From contig DASZPV010000066.1 of the NCBI GenBank assembly GCA_035549875.1, forward strand, positions 34,309 to 98,308: DNA of 64,000 bases. Direction: 5' to 3'. The notes under the pieces are model-generated. The model saw only the letters and a program-made list of their open reading frames with translations, did no database searches and was not told the origin of the DNA. This DNA is from JAKFWI01 sp035549875. GTDB taxonomy: Bacteria; Pseudomonadota; Alphaproteobacteria; Caulobacterales; Aquidulcibacteraceae. Position numbers and translations under genes: made by a program. Below are positions 23,731-32,255 of this stretch, one piece after another. Within the stretch, counting starts at the first letter, position 1, and the number at the start of each line of letters is the position of its first letter.

Positions 23731-24588
23731 TCAACCTTTCAAGCGCGCGATCAGGCTCGACGTGTCCCAGCGTCCCCCGCCCATGGCCTGAATCTCTGCG
23801 TAAAAGCTATCGACGAGCGCCGTCACCGGCAGATCGGCGCCGTTGGCTTTAGCCGCGTCAGCGATCAGACCCAGGTCCTTGCGCATCCAATCGACGGCGA
23901 AGCCGAAGTCGAACTTGCCATCAACCATGGTCTTCCAGCGATTTTCCATTTGCCATGACTGTGCAGCGCCCTTTGAAATCGCCGCTATAACGCGCTCGAT
24001 ATCAAGGTCGGCGCGCTGCGCAAAATGCAGCCCTTCGGCCAGCCCCTGCACCAATCCCGCGATGCATATCTGATTGACCATTTTCGCGAGTTGACCCGCG
24101 CCTGAGGGCCCGATCAGCGTCGCGCTCGCCGCGTAAGCCTTCATCACGGGTGAGGCGCGCTCGAAGGCTTCGTTTTCGCCGCCGGCCATAACAGTCAATC
24201 GTCCGTTCTGGGCGCCGGCGGTGCCGCCGGAAACCGGCGCGTCCAGAAACGAAATACCCTGCCCCTTGGCGCTCTCCGCCAGGCGCCGCGCCAAGGTCGC
24301 GGACGCTGTCGTATGGTCGATGAATATGCCACCCCGGGCCATCGCCGGCGCGGCGGCGGCGAACACTTCATCCACGTCCCGATCGTTGCCTACGCAGGAG
24401 ATGACGAATTCGCAGCCCTCCGCGGCGCCGGCCGCGCTCGTTACCGCGTTGCCGGTATGCTCGCGCGCCCATGCGAAGCTCTTTTCCGGGGAGCGGTTGT
24501 AAACGCGCACATTGTGGCCAGCGCGCGCCAAATGTCCCGCCATCGGATAGCCCATCGCGCCCAATCCGAGAAAAGCTACCTCAGCCAT
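23731..24588 (-). CDS. Beta-hydroxyacid dehydrogenase (3-hydroxyisobutyrate dehydrogenase family)
   Basis: 285 residues from ATG 24588. The N-terminal Rossmann motif is FLGLGAMGYPMAGHLARAGH; the substrate-loop motif FLDAPVSGGTAGAQNGRL and the catalytic Lys in GQLAKMVNQICIAG are those of 3-hydroxyisobutyrate / tartronate semialdehyde / succinic-semialdehyde (GlyR-type) reductases. The C-terminal helical domain (FDFGFAVDWMRKDLGLIADAA) is complete. The substrate is not fixed by these motifs: valine degradation (mmsB) is one possibility but no valine genes are nearby. A flavin-reductase gene lies 40 bp upstream on the same strand and may be co-transcribed. Confidence 0.88.
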   Translation of the reverse strand: MAEVAFLGLGAMGYPMAGHLARAGHNVRVYNRSPEKSFAWAREHTGNAVTSAAGAAEGCEFVISCVGNDRDVDEVFAAAAPAMARGGIFIDHTTASATLARRLAESAKGQGISFLDAPVSGGTAGAQNGRLTVMAGGENEAFERASPVMKAYAASATLIGPSGAGQLAKMVNQICIAGLVQGLAEGLHFAQRADLDIERVIAAISKGAAQSWQMENRWKTMVDGKFDFGFAVDWMRKDLGLIADAAKANGADLPVTALVDSFYAEIQAMGGGRWDTSSLIARLKG

Positions 24589-24627
24589 CAACTCCCCTTC
24601 CCATGGTTTATCGAGCTTTATCGCGCC

Positions 24628-25131
24628 TTAGCGTGTCGCTGCAACGCCATAACGGCCGCGAAAATAAGTTAGCGCGTCGCCGACGAATGCATCGAAGCCC
24701 TGCACCTCGCCGACAATCAGAATGTGATCGCCGACGTGATGGCGCGCCACGGTGCGGCAATCGAATCGCGCCAAGGCCTCGGCCATCACCGGCGCCGCAG
24801 AATCGCCGGTCTGGCGGGTCCCGCGATAGACCTCATGGTCCTCCGCCGGCACGGCGCGGTGGGCGGCAAATCGCGAGGACAAGCCCTCCTGATCGGCGCG
24901 CAGGATCGAAACGCCCCAGTCAAGCGCACCAGCGAACACCGCATACCGGTCTGAGCCGTGATCGAGCGACCACATGACCAGGCGAGGCGTCAGGGACACT
25001 GAGACGAACGAATTGACCGTGATCGCCCAAGCCCCCGCCTCGGCCGCCTCCGCGGTTATCAGCGCCACGCCGGTCGGAAAGCAGCCCAGCGCGCGGCGAT
25101 AGGCCATCCCCTGCTCGATATCCCCGTCCAT
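24628..25131 (-). CDS. Flavin reductase (NADH:FMN, HpaC/FRP-like)
   Basis: 167 residues, the usual length of flavin-reductase-like FMN-binding proteins. Visible motifs: YRRALGCFPTGVALITA, AITVNSFVSVSLTPRLVMWSLDHGS (flavin-binding), GVSILRADQEGLSSRFA, and a C-terminal HHVGDHILIVGEVQGFD. They reduce free FMN/FAD with NAD(P)H to supply two-component monooxygenases; no such partner is adjacent (the FAD monooxygenase at 5.1 kb is a one-component type). Divergent from motB, with starts 70 bp apart. Confidence 0.87.
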   Translation of the reverse strand: MDGDIEQGMAYRRALGCFPTGVALITAEAAEAGAWAITVNSFVSVSLTPRLVMWSLDHGSDRYAVFAGALDWGVSILRADQEGLSSRFAAHRAVPAEDHEVYRGTRQTGDSAAPVMAEALARFDCRTVARHHVGDHILIVGEVQGFDAFVGDALTYFRGRYGVAATR

Positions 25132-25200
25132 GCTTACCCGTCTTTAACGGCCGTGGGGCCAAGGTTTGTAACTTGATGTCCAGAAAGGACGCCTTTTCGC

Positions 25201-26100
25201 ATGGCCGCCGGCGCAAAGTCCAATCAGCCCACGATCATCATCAAGAAGATCAAGAAGGGCGGCGGGGGCGGCCATCACGGCGGCGCCTGGAAGGTCGCCT
25301 ACGCCGACTTCGTGACGGCCATGATGGCGTTCTTCCTTCTCATGTGGCTGATCAACACCACCACGCCGGAGCAGAAGCGCGGCATCGCCGACTATTTCGC
25401 GCCGGCCTCTGTCTCCCAGACGACCAGCGGTTCGGGCGGCATGCTGGCCGGCAAGGCGCTTTCCGCAGAGGGGGTGCGCGCCGACAAGGGCTCGCCGGTC
25501 ATCGACAGCGCCGGCCAGGGCGTCGGCAGCAGCGACAGTCCCGATTCCAAGGATAGCCAGGCGGGCAAGGACGACGCGGCCGAGAAGGCCAAGGAGGCCG
25601 CCCAGAACGCTGAATTCGAGAAGGCGGAAATGTCGATTCGTCAGGCGATGCAGGACATGCCGGAGATCGCTGAACTTTCCAAACAGGTGATCATGGAGAT
25701 CACGCCGGAAGGCCTTCGAATCCAGATCATCGATCAAGACGGCCGCTCCATGTTCCCGCCTGGCGATGCGCGCCCCTATGAGCGCACCGCGCGGCTGCTG
25801 GCGGCAATCAGCGGCATTATCGCGGAGCTGCCCAACCGGCTGGCCATCAGCGGACACACCGATGGCAGCCCGCCGGCCCGTCCGGGGCAGTCTAACTGGG
25901 AATTGTCAGCCGACCGCGCCAATGCTTCCCGCCGTGTGCTGCAAGCCAGCGGCATTCCGAACGGCCGGATTTCGTCTGTCGCGGGAAAAGCCGATTCGGA
26001 GCCGCTCTTTCCGGATGATCCGACTTTGCCTGGAAACCGTCGCGTTTCCATCACGCTGCTGCGGGAAGCTCCGGTCCTGCCGCCCGGCCATTCGCTCTGA
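25201..26100 (+). CDS. motB: Flagellar motor stator protein MotB
   Basis: 299 residues. The N-terminal basic stretch TIIIKKIKKGGGGGHHGGAW is followed by the single membrane span with the essential Asp (VAYADFVTAMMAFFLLMWLI, ~40-60). A flexible plug/linker region rich in Asp/Lys and Ser (~75-140) leads to the C-terminal OmpA-like peptidoglycan-binding domain (ISGHTDGSPPARPGQSNWELSADRA, ~215-240, here given in parts: ISGHTDGSPP, NWELSADRANASRRVL). MotB with MotA forms the proton channel of the flagellar stator. motA is not in this window, as in Caulobacter where the two genes are separate. Confidence 0.95.
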   Translation: MAAGAKSNQPTIIIKKIKKGGGGGHHGGAWKVAYADFVTAMMAFFLLMWLINTTTPEQKRGIADYFAPASVSQTTSGSGGMLAGKALSAEGVRADKGSPVIDSAGQGVGSSDSPDSKDSQAGKDDAAEKAKEAAQNAEFEKAEMSIRQAMQDMPEIAELSKQVIMEITPEGLRIQIIDQDGRSMFPPGDARPYERTARLLAAISGIIAELPNRLAISGHTDGSPPARPGQSNWELSADRANASRRVLQASGIPNGRISSVAGKADSEPLFPDDPTLPGNRRVSITLLREAPVLPPGHSL

Positions 26101-26170
26101 GCGTTCGGGCCTTGACGCCCGGCCCGTCCATGCGACCATCGCCGAAAGCCAAGCGAGAAGAGCCGATTCC

Positions 26171-26929
26171 GTGACGCGTCAATTTTCAACAAAGCAGCTA
26201 CGCTTTTACCTGACGACGCCTTCGGCTTGTCCGTATTTGCCGGGCCGCGAGGAGCGGAAGGTCTTCACCAGCCTCGAAGGCGGCGAGGCCCTGGCGCTCA
26301 ACGAAACGCTGACCCACGCCGGCTTCCGCCGCTCGCAAAACATTGCTTACCGGCCCGCCTGTGAAGGCTGCAATAGCTGTATTTCAGCGCGCATCCCGAC
26401 ACGGGCTTTCCAGGAATCCCGGTCGTGGCGCAAGGTGATCGCCCGCAACGCCGATCTGCATCGCCAAAGGCGCCCCGCCGAAGCGACCGAGGAGCAATTC
26501 TGGCTGCTGCGCCGCTACCTCAACCACCGCCACGCCGAAGGCGGCATGGCCGACATGACGCTGCTCGATTATGCGGCGATGGTCGAGGAAACCGCCGTGC
26601 ACACCCACATGGTGGAGTACCGCTATACCAAGGGGCCAGACCGCGACGAACTGGCCGGCGCCGCGATCGTCGATCTCCTGCGCGATGGGCTTAGCCTTGT
26701 TTATTCCTTCTTCGATCCGCGCGACGAGCGCCGGTCGCTCGGGGCCTACATCATCCTCGACCACGTGCGGCAGGCGCAAGCCGCCGGCCTTGACTACGTC
26801 TATCTCGGATATTGGGTGCCCGGCAGCGACAAGATGGGCTACAAATCCCGCTTCCGCCCTCTGGAACTGCTTCGCGGCGGAGAATGGGCGCCGTTCGATG
26901 AAACTGTTTACGGCAACGCTACCGACTAG
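26171..26929 (+). CDS. bpt: Aspartate/glutamate leucyltransferase (Bpt, N-end rule)
   Basis: The frame is open far upstream, but the GTG at 26171 begins the family N-terminus (VTRQFSTKQLRFYLTTPSACPYL), giving 252 residues. Cys-rich CPYLPGREERKVFT and the YRPACEGCNSCISARIPT pair are characteristic of the ATE/Bpt family, as is the C-terminal YWVPGSDKMGYKSRFRPLE. Bpt transfers leucine from Leu-tRNA to proteins with N-terminal Asp/Glu, marking them for ClpAP. The stop overlaps the convergent htpX-type stop by 4 bases. Confidence 0.93.
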   Translation: MTRQFSTKQLRFYLTTPSACPYLPGREERKVFTSLEGGEALALNETLTHAGFRRSQNIAYRPACEGCNSCISARIPTRAFQESRSWRKVIARNADLHRQRRPAEATEEQFWLLRRYLNHRHAEGGMADMTLLDYAAMVEETAVHTHMVEYRYTKGPDRDELAGAAIVDLLRDGLSLVYSFFDPRDERRSLGAYIILDHVRQAQAAGLDYVYLGYWVPGSDKMGYKSRFRPLELLRGGEWAPFDETVYGNATD

Positions 26930-27999
26930 GCCTGCGCAGGCGCCGGCGCGCCCCACGGGCCGGATTTGACCGGCGGCTCGCCCGGCGGAATGTCGCGGCC
27001 GCCCGCATAGCGCACCAGCGCCTCAATTCGTTTCTCGATCGGCGGATGCGTCGCGAACAGGCCGGCGAAATGGGCGCTGTCGTTCTCGATGAACATTTCG
27101 CGCACCTCGCCCGGCGCGCGCGGAATATCGGCGTGACCGGAAATCTTGCGCAACGCCGAAATCAGCGCGTCCGGGTTCTTGGTCAATTCCACGGCGCCGG
27201 CGTCGGCGAGGAATTCCCGCCGACGCGACAGCGAGAAGCGGATGACCATGGCCAGCGCATAGGCCAAGGCAATCAGCACCAGCGCGACGACGATCGCCGG
27301 GACGAACCCGCCGCCGCCCTTGCCGGAATCCGACGAGCTTGAAGAAGACCGCGACGAGCTTGACGAAGAGCGCCGCCCAACCGAAACGCCGCTGTTCATG
27401 ATCCCGCGAAACACGATCTCGGCGACGAACGAAAAAATGCCTACGAAGATCACCGCGATCACCAGCATCCGCACGTCCGCATTGCGCACATGCGTCAGTT
27501 CATGCGCCAGCACGGCTTCCAGTTCTTCCTTGGTCAGCGTCTCCACGAGGCCGGACGTTACCGTCACGGTGTAATGGCCTTCGCGAATGCCGCTGGCGAA
27601 GGCGTTGAGCGCCGGCGTGTCGATGATGCGCAGGCCCGGCGTTGTGATGCCCCGCGAGATGCAGAGGTTCTCCAGCGCGTTGTAAAGCTCAGGCTGCTCC
27701 TTGCGCTCGACCTTTCGCCCCCCGACCGCCAGATCGATAATCGTCTGGTGAAAGAAATACGCCAGCGTGAACCACACGCCGGCGCCAATCAGCGCGAATG
27801 GCCAGGCGCGCGCCATCTCATGCGCCGCCCAGATAAAGGGCCCGCCAAGACTGTCTCCCTCCGCAAACCCGCCTAGCCCCGCAAACAGCAGGAACAGGCC
27901 ATACGTCAGCAGCAGCAGCAAAACCGGGAACCCAGCCAGCAGCAGCAGGGATTTGAGATTATTGTTCCAGATATGGGTCGCAAGGCCGTAGGCGGGCAT
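26926..27999 (-). CDS. M48-family membrane zinc metalloprotease (HtpX-like)
   Basis: 357 residues. Membrane segments occur at ~14-40, ~65-85, ~180-205 and ~235-260. The zinc site HELTH is in EEELEAVLAHELTHVRNADV-type context (~150), with the third ligand region RREFLADAGAVELT downstream. The active site faces the cytoplasm in HtpX-type enzymes. A low-complexity Ser-rich stretch (~208-225) separates two membrane spans; it is unusually repetitive. The gene follows lemA by 10 bp, and LemA/M48 pairs are common in proteobacteria. It probably takes part in membrane protein quality control. Confidence 0.88.
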   Translation of the reverse strand: MPAYGLATHIWNNNLKSLLLLAGFPVLLLLLTYGLFLLFAGLGGFAEGDSLGGPFIWAAHEMARAWPFALIGAGVWFTLAYFFHQTIIDLAVGGRKVERKEQPELYNALENLCISRGITTPGLRIIDTPALNAFASGIREGHYTVTVTSGLVETLTKEELEAVLAHELTHVRNADVRMLVIAVIFVGIFSFVAEIVFRGIMNSGVSVGRRSSSSSSRSSSSSSDSGKGGGGFVPAIVVALVLIALAYALAMVIRFSLSRRREFLADAGAVELTKNPDALISALRKISGHADIPRAPGEVREMFIENDSAHFAGLFATHPPIEKRIEALVRYAGGRDIPPGEPPVKSGPWGAPAPAQA

Positions 28000-28009
28000 C
28001 AGGCCAGGG

Positions 28010-28576
28010 TCACGCTCCGAACTTTACCTGCGGCGCTGTATTCAGCGCTGCGCGCTCCTCGCCGACATCGAAGAACTGCCGCTGCGCGAAGCCAAGTGCG
28101 CCAGCAAACAGGCTCGCCGGGAATTGCTGGATGCCCGTGTTGTACTCGTTCACCGCATTGTTGAAGAACCGGCGCGAGGCCGCGATCTTGTTTTCGATGT
28201 CGCTGAGTTCGCTCTGCAATTGCTGAAAGTTCTGGTTGGCTTTCAAATCCGGATACGCTTCGGACAAGGCGATCAACTTGCCGAGTGCCGCCGATAGCAC
28301 GCCCTCGGCGGCGCCTTGCGCCTGGACGCCGGTGGCGGCATTGGCCGCGTTGCGCGCGTTGATCACGGCTTCCAGCGTGCCGCGCTCATGGCTGGCGTAA
28401 CCCTTCACCGTCTCGACCAGATTCGGAACAAGGTCGTGCCGCTGCTTCAACTGCACGTCTATGTCGGCGAACGCCTGATTCGCGCGCTGCCGGAGAGCCA
28501 CCAGCCGGTTGTAGACCATCACGCCGAACAGCAGTAGTACGACGACGACGATCAGAAGGATCAATCCAGTAGACAT
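28010..28576 (-). CDS. lemA: LemA family protein
   Basis: 188 residues, typical length. A short N-terminus and one membrane anchor (GLILLIVVVVLLLFGVMVY, residues 4-22) are followed by the LemA helical domain: RQRANQAFADIDVQLKQRHD, LVPNLVETVKGYASHE, and the conserved NEYNTGIQQFPASLFAGALGF. The function of the LemA superfamily is not established. It is directly upstream of the M48 protease gene, the usual pairing, so a membrane complex is likely. Confidence 0.92.
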   Translation of the reverse strand: MSTGLILLIVVVVLLLFGVMVYNRLVALRQRANQAFADIDVQLKQRHDLVPNLVETVKGYASHERGTLEAVINARNAANAATGVQAQGAAEGVLSAALGKLIALSEAYPDLKANQNFQQLQSELSDIENKIAASRRFFNNAVNEYNTGIQQFPASLFAGALGFAQRQFFDVGEERAALNTAPQVKFGA

Positions 28577-28648
28577 CCGCGCGCCTTTCCTTGTTCGGCG
28601 AACAGTGTAAGCGGATTTGCGTGGCGATCAAATAACGAAGAAATTTCT

Positions 28649-30898
28649 CTAATCGCCGCGGAATTTTCCGGAGCGCGAAAATCCCTTCGGCGCCATCAGA
28701 CCCGCTTGCGCACGCTTGCCAATCCAGTCCTTCCAGTCCGGCACCGTGCGGACGCGGCCGGCGGCATCGACCCACGACAGGCCGTCGGCCTTGGCGAACA
28801 CGATCGCGTCCGCCAGTCCGCCATCCTTGTAGGCTTGCAGCTTCACGCCCTTGCCGCGCGGCATTTCCGGCAGATCCGCCAGCGGGAAGATCAGCAGCTT
28901 GCGGTTTTTGCCGATGGCCGCGACCATGTCGCCCTCGACCATCGCCGCCACCAGCGCCCTTTCCTTTGAATCGACGCTCAGCACCTGCTTGCCGCCACGT
29001 TTGGAGGCCAGCAGGTCTTCCTCGTTGACGATGAAGCCGTAACCGTTGGCGCCGGCGAGCAGGCGCTTGGCGCCTTCCTGGTATTTGAACAGCGCGATCG
29101 CCTCATCGTCGTCGCCGAGTTCGATCAACAGGCGGATCGGCTCGCCGGTGCCCCTCCCGCCAGGCAATTTGTCCACGCCCAAAGTGAACGCGCGCCCGTC
29201 CGAAGCCATAAGCAGCAATTTGTCGGTTGTTTCGCATTTCACCGCGAACGCAAGACCGTCGCCCTCCTTGAACTTGACCGCGTCGGCGTCGTCTACATGG
29301 CCTTTGAGCGCGCGAATCCAGCCCTTTTCCGAAAGCACCACCGTCACAGGTTCACGCGTCACGAACGCTTCGACATCTATGTCGACCGCAGTCGGCGCCG
29401 CAGTCAGCACGGACCGGCGCCGTCCCCACGCGGTGTTGGCGCCGAATATCTCGCGCGTCTTCTTCAGCGCGTCGCACACCGCGCGCCACTGCTTCTTCTC
29501 GTCCTCTACGAGTTCCTGAAGCTGTTTCTGCTCCTCGCGCAGAGCCTTATCCTCGGCGCGGATCTCCATTTCTTCAAGCTTGCGCAACTGGCGCAGGCGC
29601 GTGTTCAAGATTGCCTCGGCCTGCACGTCGCTAAGTTTGAACCGCGCGATCAGTTTCGGCTTTGGCTCGTCCTCGCGGCGGATAATGCGGATCACCTCGT
29701 CGAGATTGAGGTAGGCGATCAGCATGCCGCCAAGGACCTCCAGCCTTGCGGCGATCTTGCCGAGCCGGAAGCGCGAGCGCCGCAGCAGCACGTCGCGCCG
29801 GTGATCGAGGAACGCCTGCAGCATTTCTTTGAGGTTCATCACACGCGGCACCTGCCGCGCATCGAGCACGTTCATGTTCAACGATATGCGCGTTTCCAGT
29901 TCGGAGAGCTTGAACAAGCTCTCCATCAGCACGGCGGGCTCCACCGTGCGCGCCCGCGGCTCGATCACGATGCGCACGACATCCGTGCTTTCATCACGCA
30001 CGTCGCCAAGCAACGGCGCCTTCTTCAACTCGATCAGATCGGCAAGGCTGGCGATCAGCTTGGCCTTCTGCACCTGATAGGGAATTTCGGTCACCACCAC
30101 GCGCCACATGCCGCGGCTTGTCTCCTCCACCTCCCATTTAGCGCGCACGCGAAAGCCCCCGCGCCCGGTCGCATAAGCCTCGCGGATCGATTCCGGAGAT
30201 TCGATCAGCAAGCCGCCAGTCGGAAAATCCGGGCCGGGAATGTACTTGATCAGATCGTCGATCGTCGCATTCTTGTGGTTAGCCAGATGCAGGCACGCAT
30301 CAATCAATTCGGCGGCGTTGTGCGGGGGAATACTCGTCGCCATGCCGACGGCGATGCCTGACGAGCCGTTCGCCAGCAGGTTCGGAAACCCCGCAGGCAG
30401 TACGACAGGCTCTTCCTTGCTGCCATCATAAGACGGACGGAAATCGACCGCGTCCTCGTCGATGCCATCGAGCAGCGCCATTGCGGCGCGCGTCATCCGG
30501 CTTTCGGTGTAGCGCATGGCGGCGGGGTTATCGCCGTCGATATTGCCGAAATTACCCTGCCCATCGACCAGCGGATAGCGCGAGGCGAAATCCTGCGCGA
30601 GACGCACCAGCGCGTCATAGATCGATTGGTCGCCGTGCGGATGGTAATCGCCCATCACGTCGCCGACGACTTTCGCCGATTTGCGGAACACGGAATCCGG
30701 CGACAGATTCAGCCGATACATGGCGTACAACATGCGGCGATGCACAGGCTTCAACCCGTCGCGCACGTCCGGCAGCGCGCGCGAGGTTATCGTCGAGAGC
30801 GCATAGGCCAGATACCGGCGGCTCAGCGCCTCGGCGAGCGGCTCGTCGATAATGCGCCCGCCATCCGGCGGCGGCGGCGCGGCGATGTCGTCAGCCAT
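28649..30898 (-). CDS. parC: DNA topoisomerase IV subunit A
   Basis: 749 residues from ATG 30898 (the frame is open 45 bases further). The breakage-reunion domain carries the catalytic Tyr in AAMRYTESRMTRAA (~128) and the quinolone region YHPHGDQSIYDALVRLAQ (Gln at the E. coli Ser80 position and Asp at the Glu84 position, both frequent in alphaproteobacteria). A C-terminal beta-pinwheel (~500-740) is present with fewer repeats than GyrA, the feature that separates ParC from the GyrA at 56.9 kb. With ParE it decatenates replicated chromosomes. It lies downstream of recO, 28 bp away, in the same orientation as the era-rnc block. Confidence 0.93.
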   Translation of the reverse strand: MADDIAAPPPPDGGRIIDEPLAEALSRRYLAYALSTITSRALPDVRDGLKPVHRRMLYAMYRLNLSPDSVFRKSAKVVGDVMGDYHPHGDQSIYDALVRLAQDFASRYPLVDGQGNFGNIDGDNPAAMRYTESRMTRAAMALLDGIDEDAVDFRPSYDGSKEEPVVLPAGFPNLLANGSSGIAVGMATSIPPHNAAELIDACLHLANHKNATIDDLIKYIPGPDFPTGGLLIESPESIREAYATGRGGFRVRAKWEVEETSRGMWRVVVTEIPYQVQKAKLIASLADLIELKKAPLLGDVRDESTDVVRIVIEPRARTVEPAVLMESLFKLSELETRISLNMNVLDARQVPRVMNLKEMLQAFLDHRRDVLLRRSRFRLGKIAARLEVLGGMLIAYLNLDEVIRIIRREDEPKPKLIARFKLSDVQAEAILNTRLRQLRKLEEMEIRAEDKALREEQKQLQELVEDEKKQWRAVCDALKKTREIFGANTAWGRRRSVLTAAPTAVDIDVEAFVTREPVTVVLSEKGWIRALKGHVDDADAVKFKEGDGLAFAVKCETTDKLLLMASDGRAFTLGVDKLPGGRGTGEPIRLLIELGDDDEAIALFKYQEGAKRLLAGANGYGFIVNEEDLLASKRGGKQVLSVDSKERALVAAMVEGDMVAAIGKNRKLLIFPLADLPEMPRGKGVKLQAYKDGGLADAIVFAKADGLSWVDAAGRVRTVPDWKDWIGKRAQAGLMAPKGFSRSGKFRGD

Positions 30899-30926
30899 TC
30901 TGGCTCCCTTCGAGAGCCCACTTAAA

Positions 30927-31661
30927 TCAGAGTCGCCCGGCAAACCCCAAGCGTTCGATCAGCCGCACCCGCGCCGGCGGCATGCCCTGGCCCTGTGGAT
31001 CAAATAGCCGCCGCTCCAGAAAATAACCCGCCAGCGCCAGCGCATCGGCCACGTCGCCTTCTTCCACAGGTTTGTCGGAGTTTGTCAGGAACGGCGGCAG
31101 ACGCAGCAGCTTGTCGGCGAACTGCTCGCCCGCCTCGCGGCTGGCCGCACGGCCCGACCGCGGGCTGACGAAGGCCAGATCGTCGGTCGTCCCCGTCAGC
31201 GCACAAACTGAAAGATCGAGCCCATAGCCAAGTTCGGCCAGCAGCCCGAGTTCGAACCGCGCATAAAGCGCCGGCCAAACTTCGGCATCGCTCAATCCCT
31301 CGATCAGCAGGATCAGCGCCTCAAACAGATTGGGATAGGGCTGCCGCTCCGCCGAGCCGAGCCGCAGCAGCGCCACCGCCGAATTGATCCCCGCCAGCGC
31401 GACCGCATCCTCCATGATGTGCGCCGCATAGGGACGGGAAACTTCCAGCGGCGAGAAAAACCCGAGTTGGTCACTGGTGCGCGCCTTCCACGTCACGCGC
31501 ACCATATTGCCGGCCTGCAGCGTAGGCCGCGTGCGGCGACTTATCCCCCCATGCACCATCGCCGCCGCGCGCCCATGCTCACGCGTGAACAATTCCGCGA
31601 TCGCCCCGCTCTCACCGAACGGCTTGGCGCCAAGCACAATGGCGTCGTCAGACCATTCCAT
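30927..31661 (-). CDS. recO: DNA repair protein RecO
   Basis: 244 residues from ATG 31661. The N-terminal OB-fold is WSDDAIVLGAKPFGESGAIAEL, then REHGRAAAMVHGGISRR and the C-terminal helical domain with RFELGLLAELGYGLDLSVCALTG. RecO loads RecA on SSB-coated single strands with RecR. The zinc-finger cysteines of some RecO proteins are reduced here to one Cys. The start is 2 bases from the stop of the upstream DUF5615 gene, so the toxin-like pair is inserted between era and recO without leaving space. Confidence 0.9.
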   Translation of the reverse strand: MEWSDDAIVLGAKPFGESGAIAELFTREHGRAAAMVHGGISRRTRPTLQAGNMVRVTWKARTSDQLGFFSPLEVSRPYAAHIMEDAVALAGINSAVALLRLGSAERQPYPNLFEALILLIEGLSDAEVWPALYARFELGLLAELGYGLDLSVCALTGTTDDLAFVSPRSGRAASREAGEQFADKLLRLPPFLTNSDKPVEEGDVADALALAGYFLERRLFDPQGQGMPPARVRLIERLGFAGRL

Positions 31662-31662
31662 G

Positions 31663-31992
31663 TCAGCGCACTTCAACTACGCCGGAACCATCCTTCAAGG
31701 AGCGTTCAACATCTTCCCATCGCGGCTCTAACCATTCGCGCAACGCCTTGTTCGTCGCATTGCCAATTCTCAGCCAAACAATGGCGGGGCCGCCGGCGAC
31801 GCGTGCGCGGCGCGCCGCGAAGTCTTCGTCCTTGGTAATGATTGCCATGCCTCTCGCAGCGGCTGTTTTCCAGATTTCATTGTCTTCGGCGTCGCGCAGA
31901 CCGACTTTTCTGACGTGCTCCGCAGAACAATTCCGCTCGGCCAGCCACTGCGCCAGAGCCGGCGGCAATTGCTGGTCGATCAAGAACTTCAT
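31663..31992 (-). CDS. DUF5615 PIN-like protein, putative toxin
   Basis: 109 residues matching the DUF5615 PIN-like family: MKFLIDQQLPPALAQWL with the first acidic residue, VGLRDAEDNEIWKTAA, and IITKDEDFAAR with the paired acidic residues of a PIN nuclease-type site. These proteins typically pair with DUF433 proteins in toxin-antitoxin-like modules; the DUF433 gene overlaps its start here by 4 bases. RNA cleavage is the presumed activity, not shown. It lies inside the era-recO operon, an unusual site. Confidence 0.85.
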   Translation of the reverse strand: MKFLIDQQLPPALAQWLAERNCSAEHVRKVGLRDAEDNEIWKTAAARGMAIITKDEDFAARRARVAGGPAIVWLRIGNATNKALREWLEPRWEDVERSLKDGSGVVEVR

Positions 31993-32216
31993 TCAGCCGC
32001 GACGATGATCGGATGGTCGATCTGGGCCGCCGCATAGACGAGGCAGGCGCGAATATCGTCCGCCTCAAGATCAGGGAAGTCCGCCAGAATGTCCTCGCTG
32101 GCCGCGCCGCCGGCTAACATATCGAGGACGTCGCGCACGCGGATACGCATGCCGCGGATGCACGGCCTGCCGCCACACTGGGCGGGGTTTATCGTGATAC
32201 GATCGAGCAAGGACAT
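31989..32216 (-). CDS. DUF433 protein, putative antitoxin
   Basis: 75 residues from ATG 32216. The DUF433 signature is complete: LLDRITINPAQCGGRPCIRGMRI, RVRDVLDMLAGGAASEDILADFP, DLEADDIRACLVYAA. The family has a helix-turn-helix-like fold and is the usual partner of DUF5615. The stop overlaps the start of the DUF5615 gene (ATGA), implying translational coupling. It begins ~40 bp after the era stop (era is upstream on the minus strand). Confidence 0.88.
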   Translation of the reverse strand: MSLLDRITINPAQCGGRPCIRGMRIRVRDVLDMLAGGAASEDILADFPDLEADDIRACLVYAAAQIDHPIIVAAE

Positions 32217-32255
32217 ATGCGCAACATAAGCCAAAGCGGCGCCAAAAAACAGCCG

